From contig NZ_CP071249.1 in assembly GCF_024499055.1 (NCBI RefSeq), positions 1,054,001 through 1,118,000 of the forward strand: a stretch of 64,000 nucleotides of DNA, in the 5' to 3' direction. Both the position numbers and the translations under genes were made by a program. The stretch comes from Turicibacter bilis (GTDB lineage Bacteria; Bacillota_I; Bacilli_A; MOL361; Turicibacteraceae). Below the pieces are notes generated by a model that saw nothing but the letters and a program-made list of their open reading frames with translations, ran no database searches and was not told the origin of the DNA. This document shows positions 32,873-43,144 of this stretch, piece by piece; the first letter of the stretch is position 1; the number at the start of each line of letters is the position of its first letter.

Positions 32873-34456
32873 TTATTTTCCACTATCACCATAATTAGCT
32901 AAGACTCGGGCACTCGGATCTAAGACATTACACCCTTCCCACGCTTTATTCGGCATCCAATAGTCTTTAATCCATTTCGCATGTCCATTAAAGTGCCGAT
33001 CAAAAATCTCACGATAAAGTAAAGATTCTTTCGTAAATGGAACACAATCACCTTCGTAATTTTTCACTTTTTTCTCAAACACCTCATCTGTATACTGAGA
33101 TTCGGCATAATCTTTTAAAATATCGACTAAGGAATGTCCCACTGCATCTGAAAAAGCAGCCTTTTCTCTCATTAAAATACTTTGGGGTAAATAGTCACCA
33201 ACAAAAGCCTTGCGTAACAAATATTTTCCTTTATTATACTGGTTTAATTTGAGTTGTGGATTCACGCCCATGACGTAATCAACGAAGGCTAGATCACCAA
33301 ATGGCACGCGCGCTTCAATGGAATTGGCTGAAATGCAACGATCAGCTCGTAAAACGTCATACATATAAAGCTCGCGAATTCGTTTTTGAGATTCCTCTTG
33401 GAAAGCTGTTGCACTTGGTGCATAGTCTGTATATTTATAGCCAAACAATTCATCACTGATTTCACCGGTTAATAGCACTTTAACATCGGTTTGTTCTCGA
33501 ATTGCCTTACATAATAAATACATTCCTATTGAAGCACGAATCGTTGTGATATCGTAAGTTTCTAAAATATAAATTACTTCTTCTAAACAATTAATCACAT
33601 CATCTTTATTAATAATGACTTCTGTATGATCAGAACCAATGTAGTCGGCCACTTCTTTTGCATATTTTAAATCAATTGCGTCTGTCTCCATACCAATGGC
33701 AAAAGTTTTAATCGGTCGGTTCAACAACTTGGCAGCAATACTACAAACTAAACTGGAATCAAGTCCCCCACTTAACAAGAATCCAACAGGAACATCCGCA
33801 TCCAATCGCTTACGAACACCTTCAATTAAGCGGGTATTAATCTCTTTCGTAATCTCTTCGATACTTCCATTATAAAACCCTGATGACTGTGCCGCATCAT
33901 AATAGCATGTAAACGCACCATCCGCATAGTAATATCCCGGTGGAAATGGATAAACTTCATCACATAACTTGACTAATGCCTTCGCTTCAGAAGCAAACAT
34001 GATTTTATGACTATTCTTAGAGTAGCCATAAAAGAGTGGTCGAATGCCAATCGGATCTCGTCCAGCAATAAAATCATCTTTTTTTGCATCATAAATCACA
34101 AGTGCAAATTCTGCGTCTAATTGTTTAAAAAAGTCTAATCCATACGTTTCATAAAGCGGTAAAATAATTTCGCAATCACTATCTGAGTAAAACGTATATT
34201 TATGTTTTAGTTGTTCCCTCCATTCTTTAAACCCGTACAGTTCTCCATTACAAACGACTAAATTTCCATGAAGTTCAAACGGTTGATTTCCAGACTTTGT
34301 TAAGCCCATGATTGATAATCGATGAAAGCCCCAAAGTCCTCGTTCACGATTTTCAATAACACAAAAATCTGGTCCCCGATATGAAATACGAATAAAGCTT
34401 TCTTCAAAATCCTCTACCTTTATATCATTTGCCGTATAAACCATAAATCCACACAT
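32873..34456 (-). CDS. asnB: Asparagine synthase (glutamine-hydrolysing)
   Basis: The 527-residue product starts MCGF, placing the glutaminase nucleophile at Cys2, which fixes the start at 34456; a longer frame to 34507 would bury it. The Ntn amidotransferase domain (about 1-190) includes RGPD, NGELYG and the DAEFALVIYD block. The synthetase domain has the ATP pyrophosphatase loop LLSGGLDSSL at about 233-242. It makes asparagine from aspartate, ATP and glutamine. GGGGG lies nine bases before the ATG. Confidence 0.93.
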   Translation of the reverse strand: MCGFMVYTANDIKVEDFEESFIRISYRGPDFCVIENRERGLWGFHRLSIMGLTKSGNQPFELHGNLVVCNGELYGFKEWREQLKHKYTFYSDSDCEIILPLYETYGLDFFKQLDAEFALVIYDAKKDDFIAGRDPIGIRPLFYGYSKNSHKIMFASEAKALVKLCDEVYPFPPGYYYADGAFTCYYDAAQSSGFYNGSIEEITKEINTRLIEGVRKRLDADVPVGFLLSGGLDSSLVCSIAAKLLNRPIKTFAIGMETDAIDLKYAKEVADYIGSDHTEVIINKDDVINCLEEVIYILETYDITTIRASIGMYLLCKAIREQTDVKVLLTGEISDELFGYKYTDYAPSATAFQEESQKRIRELYMYDVLRADRCISANSIEARVPFGDLAFVDYVMGVNPQLKLNQYNKGKYLLRKAFVGDYLPQSILMREKAAFSDAVGHSLVDILKDYAESQYTDEVFEKKVKNYEGDCVPFTKESLLYREIFDRHFNGHAKWIKDYWMPNKAWEGCNVLDPSARVLANYGDSGK

Positions 34457-34660
34457 TGATTTCATCCCCCTTCGACGACTGCCTATTACTCCCTTTTCTT
34501 TAATCATATGCTAGTAAGCGATTCTAAAATAACTACTTTTTTTGATTTTATCTCATCTTTTTCGAGTTTTCTTGAATTGAGCTTAATCAAGTTTGGCATA
34601 AGTCATGTTTTTTGCGGATAAACTATCACTATCTTATCATTTTTGAAAGGAACTTTTTTT

Positions 34661-35014
34661 ATGTTTATGCTTAAAAACTTTGTTGATGAGATTCTCCCGA
34701 TAATTATTGGAATTCTAGAAACTATGGGTATTTTTATTATTACACTTGGTGCATTTCGCGCCTTCTATCATTATATGAAGACTTTAATCTTTAAAGATCA
34801 CTATCCAGTCAAACATCAATTTGCTAATTCAATGGCGACCGGACTGGAATTTAAGTTAGCTGCTGAAATTTTAAAAACTGTTCTTATTCAAAGTTTAAGC
34901 GAGCTGCTTATTTTAGGATCTATCTTTTTACTTCGTGTTGTAATGACTATCGTCATCGAATGGGAAATGAAAGAAGATGCGAAACAAAAAAATATCCATT
35001 CCGGGCGAACATAA
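34661..35014 (+). CDS. DUF1622-type small membrane protein
   Basis: The 117-residue product has two or three hydrophobic segments: about 9-31 (EILPIIIGILETMGIFIITLGAF), and about 68-105. The layout with E-ME-MG near the first segment and F---ATGLEFKLAAEIL---L resembles DUF1622 proteins, of unknown role. The ATG at 34661 has AAAGGAAC seven bases upstream, so the in-frame TTG at 34643 is not the start. It is the only plus-strand gene between 19.9 and 43.5 kb. Confidence 0.75.
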   Translation: MFMLKNFVDEILPIIIGILETMGIFIITLGAFRAFYHYMKTLIFKDHYPVKHQFANSMATGLEFKLAAEILKTVLIQSLSELLILGSIFLLRVVMTIVIEWEMKEDAKQKNIHSGRT

Positions 35015-35041
35015 AAAGCTCTCAATTAAGAGAGCTTTTTA
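35013..35041. terminator. Terminator of the DUF1622-like gene, also facing radC
   Basis: AAAAAGCTCTC and GAGAGCTTTTT stem around AATTA, with T-runs usable in both directions. Confidence 0.85.
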
Positions 35042-35069
35042 TTATGTTTGTCTATTACATGTAAAGACA

Positions 35070-35753
35070 TTATAGATACCCTTTTTCTTTTAAACTTGTA
35101 AACTGCTCATCACCTATAATCAAGTGATCAAGTAGTTTAATCCCGATTAACTCCCCAGCTTCATACAATCGATGTGTCAATTGAATATCTTGCTGGGAAG
35201 GAGTTGGATCCCCACTGGGATGATTATGCGCACAAATCACCGATGCCGATGATCGTTTAATCGCTTCTTTAAAAACTTCTCGCGGATGAACGATCGCTTT
35301 ATTAAGTGAACCGATAAAAATCGTCTTTTTCCCAATAATATAATTTTTCGTATCTAAGAATAATACCACAAAATGCTCTTGCGTTAAATGCTTCATCTCT
35401 GCCGATAAAAAGGAGACACAATCACTAGGTGATAAAATAGAATCTAGTTTCACATGCTTCGCTTTTGCAATTCGTTTGCCCAGTTCAATACTCGCTAAAA
35501 TCTGAATTGCCTTGCTTTCACCGATTCCATGGATACTCATTAATTCTTCGACCGTAATTTCATTCAGTAATTTTAAACCTTGTGTTTGTTGTAAAATCAT
35601 CTGTGCTAGTCCAAGTGCTGATTGACCTCTACTCCCTGTCCGCAGTAAAATCGCTAATAATTCTGCATTCGATAAAAAAGTCGCACCTTCTGATAATAGC
35701 CGCTCTCGTGGTCGTTCTTCAAAAGGTAAATCACGAATCATAAAAGATTCCAT
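35070..35753 (-). CDS. radC: RadC-like JAMM-domain protein
   Basis: The product of about 227 residues has an N-terminal helix-hairpin-helix part (MSIHGIGESKAIQILASIELGKR) and a C-terminal JAMM metal site HNHPSGDPTPSQQD, with EVF upstream supplying the glutamate. The molecular activity of RadC is unsettled. The start is uncertain: an in-frame ATG at 35792 lies inside the upstream gene; 35753 gives the usual MESFMIRDLP opening. It follows the SPOR gene with overlap or a 23-base gap depending on the start, as radC follows spoIIB-maf in Bacillus. Confidence 0.9.
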   Translation of the reverse strand: MESFMIRDLPFEERPRERLLSEGATFLSNAELLAILLRTGSRGQSALGLAQMILQQTQGLKLLNEITVEELMSIHGIGESKAIQILASIELGKRIAKAKHVKLDSILSPSDCVSFLSAEMKHLTQEHFVVLFLDTKNYIIGKKTIFIGSLNKAIVHPREVFKEAIKRSSASVICAHNHPSGDPTPSQQDIQLTHRLYEAGELIGIKLLDHLIIGDEQFTSLKEKGYL

Positions 35754-35776
35754 GAAGTGTCCATCACATCCTATTC

Positions 35777-36463
35777 TTATCCATTTAACCATTGATAAAT
35801 TTCAAGCAACATTTTCTGACGCTCCGTTGAGAGCGCATCAAAAGAGGCTGTTGAAAGTGTGACATAATATCCCCATATATGCATTTCATCATCCGTGAAT
35901 GTTTGAATAAAATCTCCAGTCATCTCAAATGGTTTCTGTTTCACAGCTTGTAAAAAGTAATTCCACTTTAAATCATCTGTTGAAACTTCCACCGCTTTGA
36001 TAAAGCAATTAATTTGCTTCTCTTTCAGCGCTTCTTGAACTGGAGCCAAACTTTCTTTAGTACCCGAAACATGAGAAAACACGGAGTACTTTCCATCAAC
36101 TTTTAAAATTCCATAATTATAACCCAATTGCTTTAACTCTCCCGCTAAACTTAAAACATTATCGTATGTTTCATAAACCCCAAGTTGCATTACATAGATT
36201 TCGTTTTCAGCCGTCGTGCTTTCAGATGCATCAGATTGCCCCTCTTCAGCTTCTACATCTTTGGACTTTTCTAGCTCTTGAGGTTGATCATTTGGTCCCC
36301 CTACTGTTGCTGTAGGTCCTTGTGTCGGCACTAAAAAGTTATCTAATAATTTTCCAAAGGATAATCCTAACATCGTAAAAATTAAAGTTAATAAAATTAA
36401 TGGCTGAATTGTTTTAAAATTAATTTTCAATTTAAACTTCTTAAATTTCTTCTTTTTCATCAT
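35777..36463 (-). CDS. Membrane-anchored SPOR-domain protein (SpoIIB-like position)
   Basis: The 228-residue product has a very basic N-terminus (MMKKKKFKKFKLK), one transmembrane segment at about 20-43, an acidic linker, and a SPOR-type domain at about 86-163 starting IYVMQLGVYETYDNVLSLAGEL. SPOR domains bind denuded peptidoglycan at septa. In Bacillus the SPOR protein SpoIIB is encoded at this very place between folC and radC, so a role in septal or engulfment wall remodelling is likely by synteny. Confidence 0.78.
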   Translation of the reverse strand: MMKKKKFKKFKLKINFKTIQPLILLTLIFTMLGLSFGKLLDNFLVPTQGPTATVGGPNDQPQELEKSKDVEAEEGQSDASESTTAENEIYVMQLGVYETYDNVLSLAGELKQLGYNYGILKVDGKYSVFSHVSGTKESLAPVQEALKEKQINCFIKAVEVSTDDLKWNYFLQAVKQKPFEMTGDFIQTFTDDEMHIWGYYVTLSTASFDALSTERQKMLLEIYQWLNG

Positions 36464-36561
36464 GACCCCACCCTATCATCTTCAGTCATTGCTTCGTCTA
36501 CAATCCTTCGTTTGTCTGGGTATCATCATATCAAAAGTCATTCAAAAAAATTGTCTAAATC

Positions 36562-37842
36562 TCACTTCATTAATGATTTTCGTACATCTGAGATAAAGTA
36601 AAGTGATCCAGTAATCACCAGACAATCCTCGTCCTCCAGTTCACCTAATAAATAATCAATCAGTTCATGGAAGTCTTCCTCATACGATGAATGAGGTCGA
36701 TTAAACACCTCATACTGCTCTTTTGCAGATTGCGCACGTGGAAAATCAAACGTAGTGAAGTACACGTGATCAGCTGTTTCATCTAAGACATCAAACATTT
36801 GCGTGTAATCTTTATCTTTTAAAATACTTACCATAAACAGGCGACGATTGGTTGGGTAAAGATTTTTAAGTGTCTCACACAATTGTGTCATCCCTTCTAA
36901 GTTGTGCGCTCCATCTAAAATAATTGCTGGTTGTTCATGAATAACTTCAAATCTTCCTTTCCAAAACGCTTGTTTCATCCCCCTATATATATTTACATCA
37001 GAAATGTTGAAAATCCTTTTTTGTTTTAAATATTGTAAGATGGCGTATGCAAGTGTTGCATTTTTAATTTGATGAGCCCCTTTCATCGTTAGCTCCACAT
37101 CTTTTAACTGAGGCCAATCAAACTTAACCCCTTCTGGAGTTAAATGAATATTCGCTGGTTTATAAACTTCGAGTGCTTCGATCAGCTGACTCTTTTTTTC
37201 TGATGCAATTATCTTAAATTCTGTTAATACTTCTAAATTTTCTTCTGTAGTAACCAGTGGAATCCCTTGCTTCACAATTCCTAGTTTTTCATGAGCAATT
37301 TTCATTAATGTATCTCCTAAAATCGCTTCATGATCATGACCAATATTCGTAATTCCACAAACGATTGGTGAAATAACATTTGTTGCATCAAAACGTCCAC
37401 CTAGCCCTACTTCATAGAGCACGACATCGACTTGGTGGTGTTTAAAATAAATAAATGAAATTAATGTAATAATTTCAAACTCTGTAAATGGTCCAATATT
37501 AGTTTTATTAATTTCTTCTACTACTGGCTTAATGACATTCGCACACCAAGCTAGGTCATCATCACTAATTGGTATTCCATTTAATGAGATTCGTTCATTA
37601 AATGTTTCAATATAAGGAGAAGTAAAAGTCCCTACCTGATAGCCCGCATCTTGTAACACAGAACGTAAATACGTGACCGTCGATCCTTTCCCATTTGTCC
37701 CCGCAATATGAATCGTTTGTATTTTTAAATGTGGGTTATCTAGACGGTCAAGCGCTGCCTGCATGCGTTCAAGTCCTGGACGAATTCCAAATCGCAATTG
37801 TTCTGATACCCATTCGATAACTTCTTTTCCACTTCTAAACAT
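36562..37842 (-). CDS. folC: Folylpolyglutamate synthase / dihydrofolate synthase
   Basis: The 426-residue Mur-ligase-family enzyme has HIAGTNGKGST at about 45-55 (P-loop), TSPYIETFNERI near 75-86, FATNVISPIVCGITNIGHDH with the metal ligands around 150-170, and DGAHN near 310. It adds glutamate to folates in the cytoplasm. AGGTGAG lies before the ATG. valS, the PASTA-like gene and folC run in the same direction, valS to folC being the Bacillus order. Confidence 0.95.
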   Translation of the reverse strand: MFRSGKEVIEWVSEQLRFGIRPGLERMQAALDRLDNPHLKIQTIHIAGTNGKGSTVTYLRSVLQDAGYQVGTFTSPYIETFNERISLNGIPISDDDLAWCANVIKPVVEEINKTNIGPFTEFEIITLISFIYFKHHQVDVVLYEVGLGGRFDATNVISPIVCGITNIGHDHEAILGDTLMKIAHEKLGIVKQGIPLVTTEENLEVLTEFKIIASEKKSQLIEALEVYKPANIHLTPEGVKFDWPQLKDVELTMKGAHQIKNATLAYAILQYLKQKRIFNISDVNIYRGMKQAFWKGRFEVIHEQPAIILDGAHNLEGMTQLCETLKNLYPTNRRLFMVSILKDKDYTQMFDVLDETADHVYFTTFDFPRAQSAKEQYEVFNRPHSSYEEDFHELIDYLLGELEDEDCLVITGSLYFISDVRKSLMK

Positions 37843-37862
37843 GTTGTTCTCACCTGCTTTGA

Positions 37863-38357
37863 TTATTCTGTTTTAATGGTGACGGACACTGCCATTCCCT
37901 TTGTTAACAACTCACCCGCTAAAACGGATTGTGTCTCAATGATCCCTTCTTCCGCTTGAGATTCAATCTTTAAATCATATAAATCTGCGAATTCTTTTAA
38001 TTCCATCAAAGTCTTTCCAGTAAAATCCTCCATTACCGGAAATCCTTTTGACACTTGTAGTGTTAAAATTAGTGGATCATCACCAATTTTTGTTCTTGGT
38101 TTAATAGATTGTTCCATGACACAGTTTTGTAAGACATCATATGAATAAGCTAATTCATAAATAATTGAAATATTCTCATGTGATTCATCATATTTCATCA
38201 CTTCATCTGCTGGCCACCCATGAAAATTTGGAATCGTATTCAATTTAAGTGTTGATTTAGCGTTTATGACTAAGGCAATTGCAATCGATAATCCAAAAAT
38301 CCAACAATAAAATCTAGCATTTAATCGATACTTTTTTCGTTTCTTTTTTTTGCCCAT
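37863..38357 (-). CDS. Small membrane protein with PASTA-like repeats
   Basis: The 164-residue product has a basic N-terminus, a membrane segment at about 17-34, and two stretches built like PASTA domains: IPNFHGWPADEVMKYDE... (about 42-100) and FPVMEDFTGKTLMELKEFADLYDLKIE (about 106-132) ending VLAGELLTKGMAVSVTI. PASTA domains sense wall fragments. There is no kinase or transpeptidase part. The start at 38357 is preferred to a GTG two codons earlier. The gene lies between valS and folC, an addition to the Bacillus order. Confidence 0.7.
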   Translation of the reverse strand: MGKKKKRKKYRLNARFYCWIFGLSIAIALVINAKSTLKLNTIPNFHGWPADEVMKYDESHENISIIYELAYSYDVLQNCVMEQSIKPRTKIGDDPLILTLQVSKGFPVMEDFTGKTLMELKEFADLYDLKIESQAEEGIIETQSVLAGELLTKGMAVSVTIKTE

Positions 38358-38529
38358 TCCCACACATCCTTATGTATTCAAATAATAAAATAGTTTTCCC
38401 AATTTATCTAAATCTATAAATCTCTTCCAAAGTTATACTTGATAACTAAAATATTAAAATCCTATCATAATTCTACCAACTAAACTTACTTTTTAAAAGG
38501 GTAAAACGTTCTTTCCACTTGATTCATAC

Positions 38530-38558
38530 AAAAAAGCTCTCGGATAAACCGAGAGCTT
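38530..38558 (-). terminator. Terminator of valS
   Basis: AAAGCTCTCGG and CCGAGAGCTTTT stem around TTTAT, T-run on the minus strand. Confidence 0.88.
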
Positions 38559-38568
38559 TCATATCAGA

Positions 38569-41205
38569 TTATTTTTGAAGTTGAGTTAAACGTGCTTCAA
38601 CTGTTGCATACTTTTCTTTGTAGTCTGCTAATTTGTTACGTTCTTCTTCAACTAAGTGAGCAGGTGCTTTCGCGACGAATTTTTCATTTGCAAGTTTTGA
38701 TTCTCCACGTTTAACTTCTGCTGCTAATTTTTTTAGCTCATTATTTAAACGTTCAATTTCAGCACTTACATCGATTAATCCTTCAGTTGGTAAGAAAATG
38801 TCTGCACCTGTAACAACGACTGTCATTGTTTCTTCTTCTACTGTTAAATCTTTTTCAATCACTAATTCACTTGGGTTACAGAAACGTTTTAAGTACGCTT
38901 GGTTTGTACTTAAGTTTTCTAATACCTCTTCTGATTTAGCATTGATGAAGATACGGATTTGTTTGCTCATTGGTGCATCAACTTCTGCACGGATGTTACG
39001 TACTGAGCGGATGATATCCATTAATAACGTGAAGTTATTGATTGCTTTTTCATTGTTATACTCTGGTTTAACAACCGGCCAAGCAGCTACCGCACACGCC
39101 GTATTTCCACGAGTAATCATTTGATAGATTTCTTCTGTTACGAATGGCATGAATGGGTGTAATAATTTCACGATTGATTCTAAGACGTAAGTTAAGACCA
39201 TACGAGTTGAGCGTTTTGCTTCTTCATCTTCACCTTGTAATGGTAACTTCGCCATTTCGATGTACCAGTTACAGAAGTCTTCCCAGATAAAGTTATATAA
39301 ATGACGTCCTACTTCACCAAATTCGAATTTATCAGCATTGTAGTTGATCGCTTCGATTGTTTCATTTAAACGTCCTAAGATCCATTGATCTGCAACATTT
39401 AATGTTGCTTCTTCTAATTTCACATCTTCACAAGTCATTCCGTCTAAGTTCATGATAACGAAACGAGAAGCATTCCAAATTTTATTGATGAAGTTCCATG
39501 TTGATTCAACTTTTTCTTCGATATAACGTAAGTCTTGACCTGGTGCTGAGTTTGTTGTTAAGAAGTAACGTAAGCTATCTGCCCCGTATTTCTCAATAAC
39601 GTCCATTGGGTCAACCCCGTTACCTAATGATTTACTCATTTTACGTCCTTCAGCATCACGAACTAATCCATGGATTAAAACATTTTTGAATGGACGCTCA
39701 TCTGTGAACTCCAAACTTTGGAAGATCATACGAGATACCCAGAAGAAGATGATGTCATATCCAGTAACTAATGTATCCGTTGGGAAGTAAGCTTTGAAGT
39801 CTTCACATTCAACATCTGGCCAACCTAATGTTGTGAATGGCCATAATGCAGATGAGAACCATGTATCTAATACGTCTTCATCTTGGTTCCAGTTTTCAAT
39901 GTCTGCTGGAGCCTCTTCTCCTACGTACATTTCACCTGTTTCTTTATGATACCAGGCTGGAATTTGGTGTCCCCACCATAACTGACGTGAAATACACCAG
40001 TCATGAATGTTTTCCATCCAACGTAAGAATGTATTTTCGAAACGGTCTGGTACAAAGTTTACTTTGTTATCTGTTGATTGGTTAGCAACTGAACGTGCTG
40101 CTAATTCTTCCATTTTAACGAACCATTGAGTTGATAAGTATGGTTCAACGACTGCATCTGTACGCTCAGAGTGTCCAACTGAATGAACGTGTTTTTCGAT
40201 TTTTACTACTAATCCCGCTTCCTCTAAGTCAGCTACTAATTGACGACGGGCATCGAAACGATCCATCCCATTGTATTTACCTGCTAATTCATTCATTGTT
40301 CCATCTAAGTTCATACAGATTGGACGAGCTAAATCATGACGGTTTCCAACTTCGAAGTCGTTTGGATCGTGAGCTGGTGTAATTTTAACAGCACCTGTTC
40401 CAAAGTCCATTTCAACGTACTCATCAGCGATAACTGGAATTGGTTTGTTGTTTCCTGGGATTAAGACGTTTTTACCTAATAAGTGTTGGTAACGCTCATC
40501 TTCAGGGTGAACCGCAACAGCTACGTCTCCGAACATTGTTTCAGGACGAGTTGTGGCAACTTCTAAGAACTCATTTGTTCCTTCAATCATGTATTTGAAG
40601 TGGTAGAATGCCCCTTCGATTTCTTTATGGATAACCTCGATATCTGATAAAGCCGTACGTGCAGCTGGATCCCAGTTAATAATACGCTCACCACGATAGA
40701 TTAATCCTTTTTCATATAATTGAACGAAAACTTTACGAACAGCTTTTGATAATCCTTCATCTAATGTGAAACGTTCACGAGAGTAATCTAATGAAAGTCC
40801 CATCTTTTCCCATTGTTGACGAATGAATCCTGCATATTCTTCTTTCCATTCCCAAGCTTTTTCTAAGAATGCTTCACGCCCGATATCGTAACGAGAAACA
40901 CCTTGCTCTTTTAAACGAGCATCAACTTTTGCTTGAGTTGCGATTCCTGCGTGGTCCATACCTGGTAACCATAACGCATCAAATCCTTGCATACGTTTCA
41001 TACGAATAATAATATCTTGTAATGATGTATCCCATGCGTGCCCTAAGTGTAACTTACCTGTTACGTTTGGTGGTGGAATAACGATCGTATACTTCGGTTT
41101 ATTTGATTGTGGTTGAGCTTTGAAACAATCTTGCTCATACCAAAATGCATATTTACCTTGTTCTACATCTAAATGATTATACTTAGGTGCTAAGTTTTTC
41201 GTCAT
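38569..41205 (-). CDS. valS: Valyl-tRNA synthetase
   Basis: This 878-residue class I synthetase has HLGH at 53-56, the editing domain in the middle, KMSKS near 525 ([15 protein letters not shown]), an anticodon-binding domain and a C-terminal coiled coil ([22 protein letters not shown]...). It charges tRNA-Val, two or more of which are encoded at 4-10 kb. GGAGG lies eight bases before the ATG. A T-box leader that fits it lies far upstream at 43145-43397, beyond 1.9 kb of repeats. Confidence 0.98.
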   Translation of the reverse strand: MTKNLAPKYNHLDVEQGKYAFWYEQDCFKAQPQSNKPKYTIVIPPPNVTGKLHLGHAWDTSLQDIIIRMKRMQGFDALWLPGMDHAGIATQAKVDARLKEQGVSRYDIGREAFLEKAWEWKEEYAGFIRQQWEKMGLSLDYSRERFTLDEGLSKAVRKVFVQLYEKGLIYRGERIINWDPAARTALSDIEVIHKEIEGAFYHFKYMIEGTNEFLEVATTRPETMFGDVAVAVHPEDERYQHLLGKNVLIPGNNKPIPVIADEYVEMDFGTGAVKITPAHDPNDFEVGNRHDLARPICMNLDGTMNELAGKYNGMDRFDARRQLVADLEEAGLVVKIEKHVHSVGHSERTDAVVEPYLSTQWFVKMEELAARSVANQSTDNKVNFVPDRFENTFLRWMENIHDWCISRQLWWGHQIPAWYHKETGEMYVGEEAPADIENWNQDEDVLDTWFSSALWPFTTLGWPDVECEDFKAYFPTDTLVTGYDIIFFWVSRMIFQSLEFTDERPFKNVLIHGLVRDAEGRKMSKSLGNGVDPMDVIEKYGADSLRYFLTTNSAPGQDLRYIEEKVESTWNFINKIWNASRFVIMNLDGMTCEDVKLEEATLNVADQWILGRLNETIEAINYNADKFEFGEVGRHLYNFIWEDFCNWYIEMAKLPLQGEDEEAKRSTRMVLTYVLESIVKLLHPFMPFVTEEIYQMITRGNTACAVAAWPVVKPEYNNEKAINNFTLLMDIIRSVRNIRAEVDAPMSKQIRIFINAKSEEVLENLSTNQAYLKRFCNPSELVIEKDLTVEEETMTVVVTGADIFLPTEGLIDVSAEIERLNNELKKLAAEVKRGESKLANEKFVAKAPAHLVEEERNKLADYKEKYATVEARLTQLQK

Positions 41206-41445
41206 TTTAGTGTCCTCCTTTTCTTATTTTGTGATAGATGGAACGAATGCCATCTATTTAATTTCAGCTCTACTCGTTGATGTCTTATTCCTTACTACTT
41301 TTATGAAGGATAGGCACCAAAAACTCAATAATCAAAGCGTTCAAAAATCTTACATCATGTGTGGACTTGCATCACACTAGAATCATGAAACATTAACCTT
41401 ACATTTGCTTTCTCACTCAGTTATAGGTTCTCAACTAAAAAATTT

Positions 41446-41611
41446 TTGGAATAATCTTAGCACAACTTGAAGAAGTTGCGGCAAATATCAAATGGATGTG
41501 TCATGATATTTGTTAGATCCCTAAAACGGGTTGGAATAATCTTTACACAACCTGGTGAAGTTGCGACAAATACCAAATGGATGACTAAATGATATGTGTT
41601 GAATCCCTATA
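41446..41611. repeat. Two direct copies of an 85-bp repeat
   Basis: Copy 1 is 41446-41530 and copy 2 begins at 41531; both open TTGGAATAATCTT and share AAATGGATG and GAATCCCTA-type ends, about 75-80 percent alike by eye. Copy 1 holds a small inverted repeat AAATATCA/TGATATTT. Confidence 0.8.
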
Positions 41612-41911
41612 TCTAAATGAAAAATCAAGTTAAAACAAATGTAACAATATCTGCGCGAGACCACCTGGATAATACATAATATAAAATATTTAAACTCAAA
41701 TACCTCTAAGTAATACTTTGGTTTATGTCTCATTCGTGACAAATATTAACTTAGTCTAAATGGAATCTTAAGCGGGACTTTTGTTTACCCCATTTATATC
41801 GACATCTCTTAAGTGTAATGTTAATCAGATAGCTAATCTTCTCGGTATCAAGTCGTGTCTCTTACTTATATCCGTAACTTCATTCAACTTTTATTCATTC
41901 CTACCTCTTAT

Positions 41912-42067
41912 GGGTTCCCTACCGCACGTGGCAAAGCTCGTGCATTTCCTCAACTGGTAGGGTATGGGTTCCCTACCGCACGTGGCAAAGCTCGTGCATT
42001 TCCTCAACTGGTAGGGGATGGGTTCCCTGGCATTTTCGTAGAAAATGTATCCTCAACTACTAGGGTC
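41912..42067. repeat. Nested-hairpin units 1-3
   Basis: Units begin at 41912, 41966 and 42020 (period 54), each with GGGTTCCCT. Units 1 and 2 have outer stem CCCTACC/GGTAGGG and inner GCACG/CGTGC. Unit 3 has outer CCCTGG/CTAGGG and inner CATTTTC-GTA-GAAAATG. Confidence 0.9.
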
Positions 42068-42204
42068 CGGATCAATAAAACTTTTAAGAAATAGTCCCAT
42101 TGCTTCTATTATTAAGTTTTTATCCTAATTAAAAAAGGCAATTAATAGATTTTACGTAAACAAGTAAAACTAATAAAGATGCATCATTGAACCACCTGGA
42201 TAAT

Positions 42205-42302
42205 GGGTTCCCTAGCATTTTCGTAGAAAATATTTCCTCAACTACTAGGGTATGGGTTCCCTGGCATTTTTGAAGAAAATGTATCTTCAACTACTAGGGT
42301 AT
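42205..42302. repeat. Nested-hairpin units 4-5
   Basis: Units begin at 42205 and 42254 (period 49). Outer stem CCCTAG/CTAGGG in unit 4 and CCCTGG/CTAGGG in unit 5; inner hairpins CATTTTC/GAAAATA and CATTTTT-GAA-GAAAATG. Confidence 0.9.
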
Positions 42303-42554
42303 GGATCATATACATTCTTACGATTAATCATACTTGTTTTATTGTTTCTTTTTGTAACGAGCACTTCCTATCATTTGACTAAATCAGTAAAACTAGCAAG
42401 ATTTTATGACGACCACCTGGATAATGGAGAGATAAAATCTTTAATATACATTTGCCTCATTGTTTCCGCTTGTTTCTCATTCAAGAATAATCTTTAGCAT
42501 CATCCAACTAAGCTTGTCATATTAGTAAGACTTCACGATAACCACCTGGATAAT

Positions 42555-42662
42555 GGGTTCCCTACCGCACGTAGCGAAGATCGTGCATTTCCTCCATTGG
42601 TAGGGTATGGGTTCCCTACGCTACGTAACAACGTTCGTAGCTTTCGTCGATTGGTAGGGTAT
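42555..42662. repeat. Nested-hairpin units 6-7
   Basis: Units begin at 42555 and 42609 (period 54). Inner stems are GCACG/CGTGC and CTACG/CGTAG; unit 7 also pairs AAC-AAC-GTT at its tip. Outer stem CCCTACC/GGTAGGG in unit 6 and CCCTAC/GTAGGG in unit 7. Confidence 0.9.
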
Positions 42663-42790
42663 GAAAATATAAAATCTTCAAATATACAGCTGCTTGATTG
42701 CCTCTGCTTGTTTTATTCAAAATGAGCCGTGCACATGATTCAACTCAGCTAGTAAAGCTAGTAAGATTTCATAACGACCACCTGGATAAT

Positions 42791-42844
42791 GGGTTCCCTA
42801 CCGTACGTAGCGAAGATCGTACATTTCCTCGATTGGTAGGGGAT
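42791..42844. repeat. Nested-hairpin unit 8
   Basis: Outer CCCTACC/GGTAGGG, inner GTACG/CGTAC, then the usual ATTTCCTC segment before the outer 3' strand. Confidence 0.9.
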
Positions 42845-43144
42845 GAAAATATAAAATCTTTGAATTAGTCTACATCGATTTTATCGCTCTTGCCTAATCT
42901 TATTTAAGATAAATCCTTTCTAATTTTGCATCGTTTCTAATTTGATTTCACTTCCATGTTAAAGACACAAGACTGTTTTTAAGAACTTTAGCATCTCATA
43001 TTTAATACATCGTTTCATCACAATCTAGCATCTTCGATGACAAAACATCTTAAGGCTGACGTCTACAACTAAAAGCATTTAAGGATAACATCGGCTATTG
43101 CGATGTATAGTTACACTTCAAGCTATGCTTGATTAGTATAACTA

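Larger units (their letters stand above)
41660..42790. repeat. Five dispersed copies of a long repeat with core ACCACCTGGATAAT
   Basis: The exact 14-base core occurs at 41660, 42191, 42412, 42541 and 42777. It is preceded by worn copies of AAACTAGTAAGATTTTATGACG and, at several copies, followed by ATAAAATCTTTAATATAC. Three cores run straight into a nested-hairpin unit. The copies are spaced 129-531 bases apart. Confidence 0.8.
41206..43144. other. Gene-free, repeat-rich spacer between a T-box and valS
   Basis: No credible gene lies here; short open frames run through the repeats and lack ribosome sites. The content is an 85-bp direct repeat (41446-41611), five copies of an ACCACCTGGATAAT-bearing long repeat, and eight nested-hairpin units, listed separately. 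Confidence 0.75.

Noticed and set aside
41521..42497. Open frames of 73-81 codons in the valS upstream region
   Set aside because: They run through repeats, lack ribosome sites and change or break between repeat copies.
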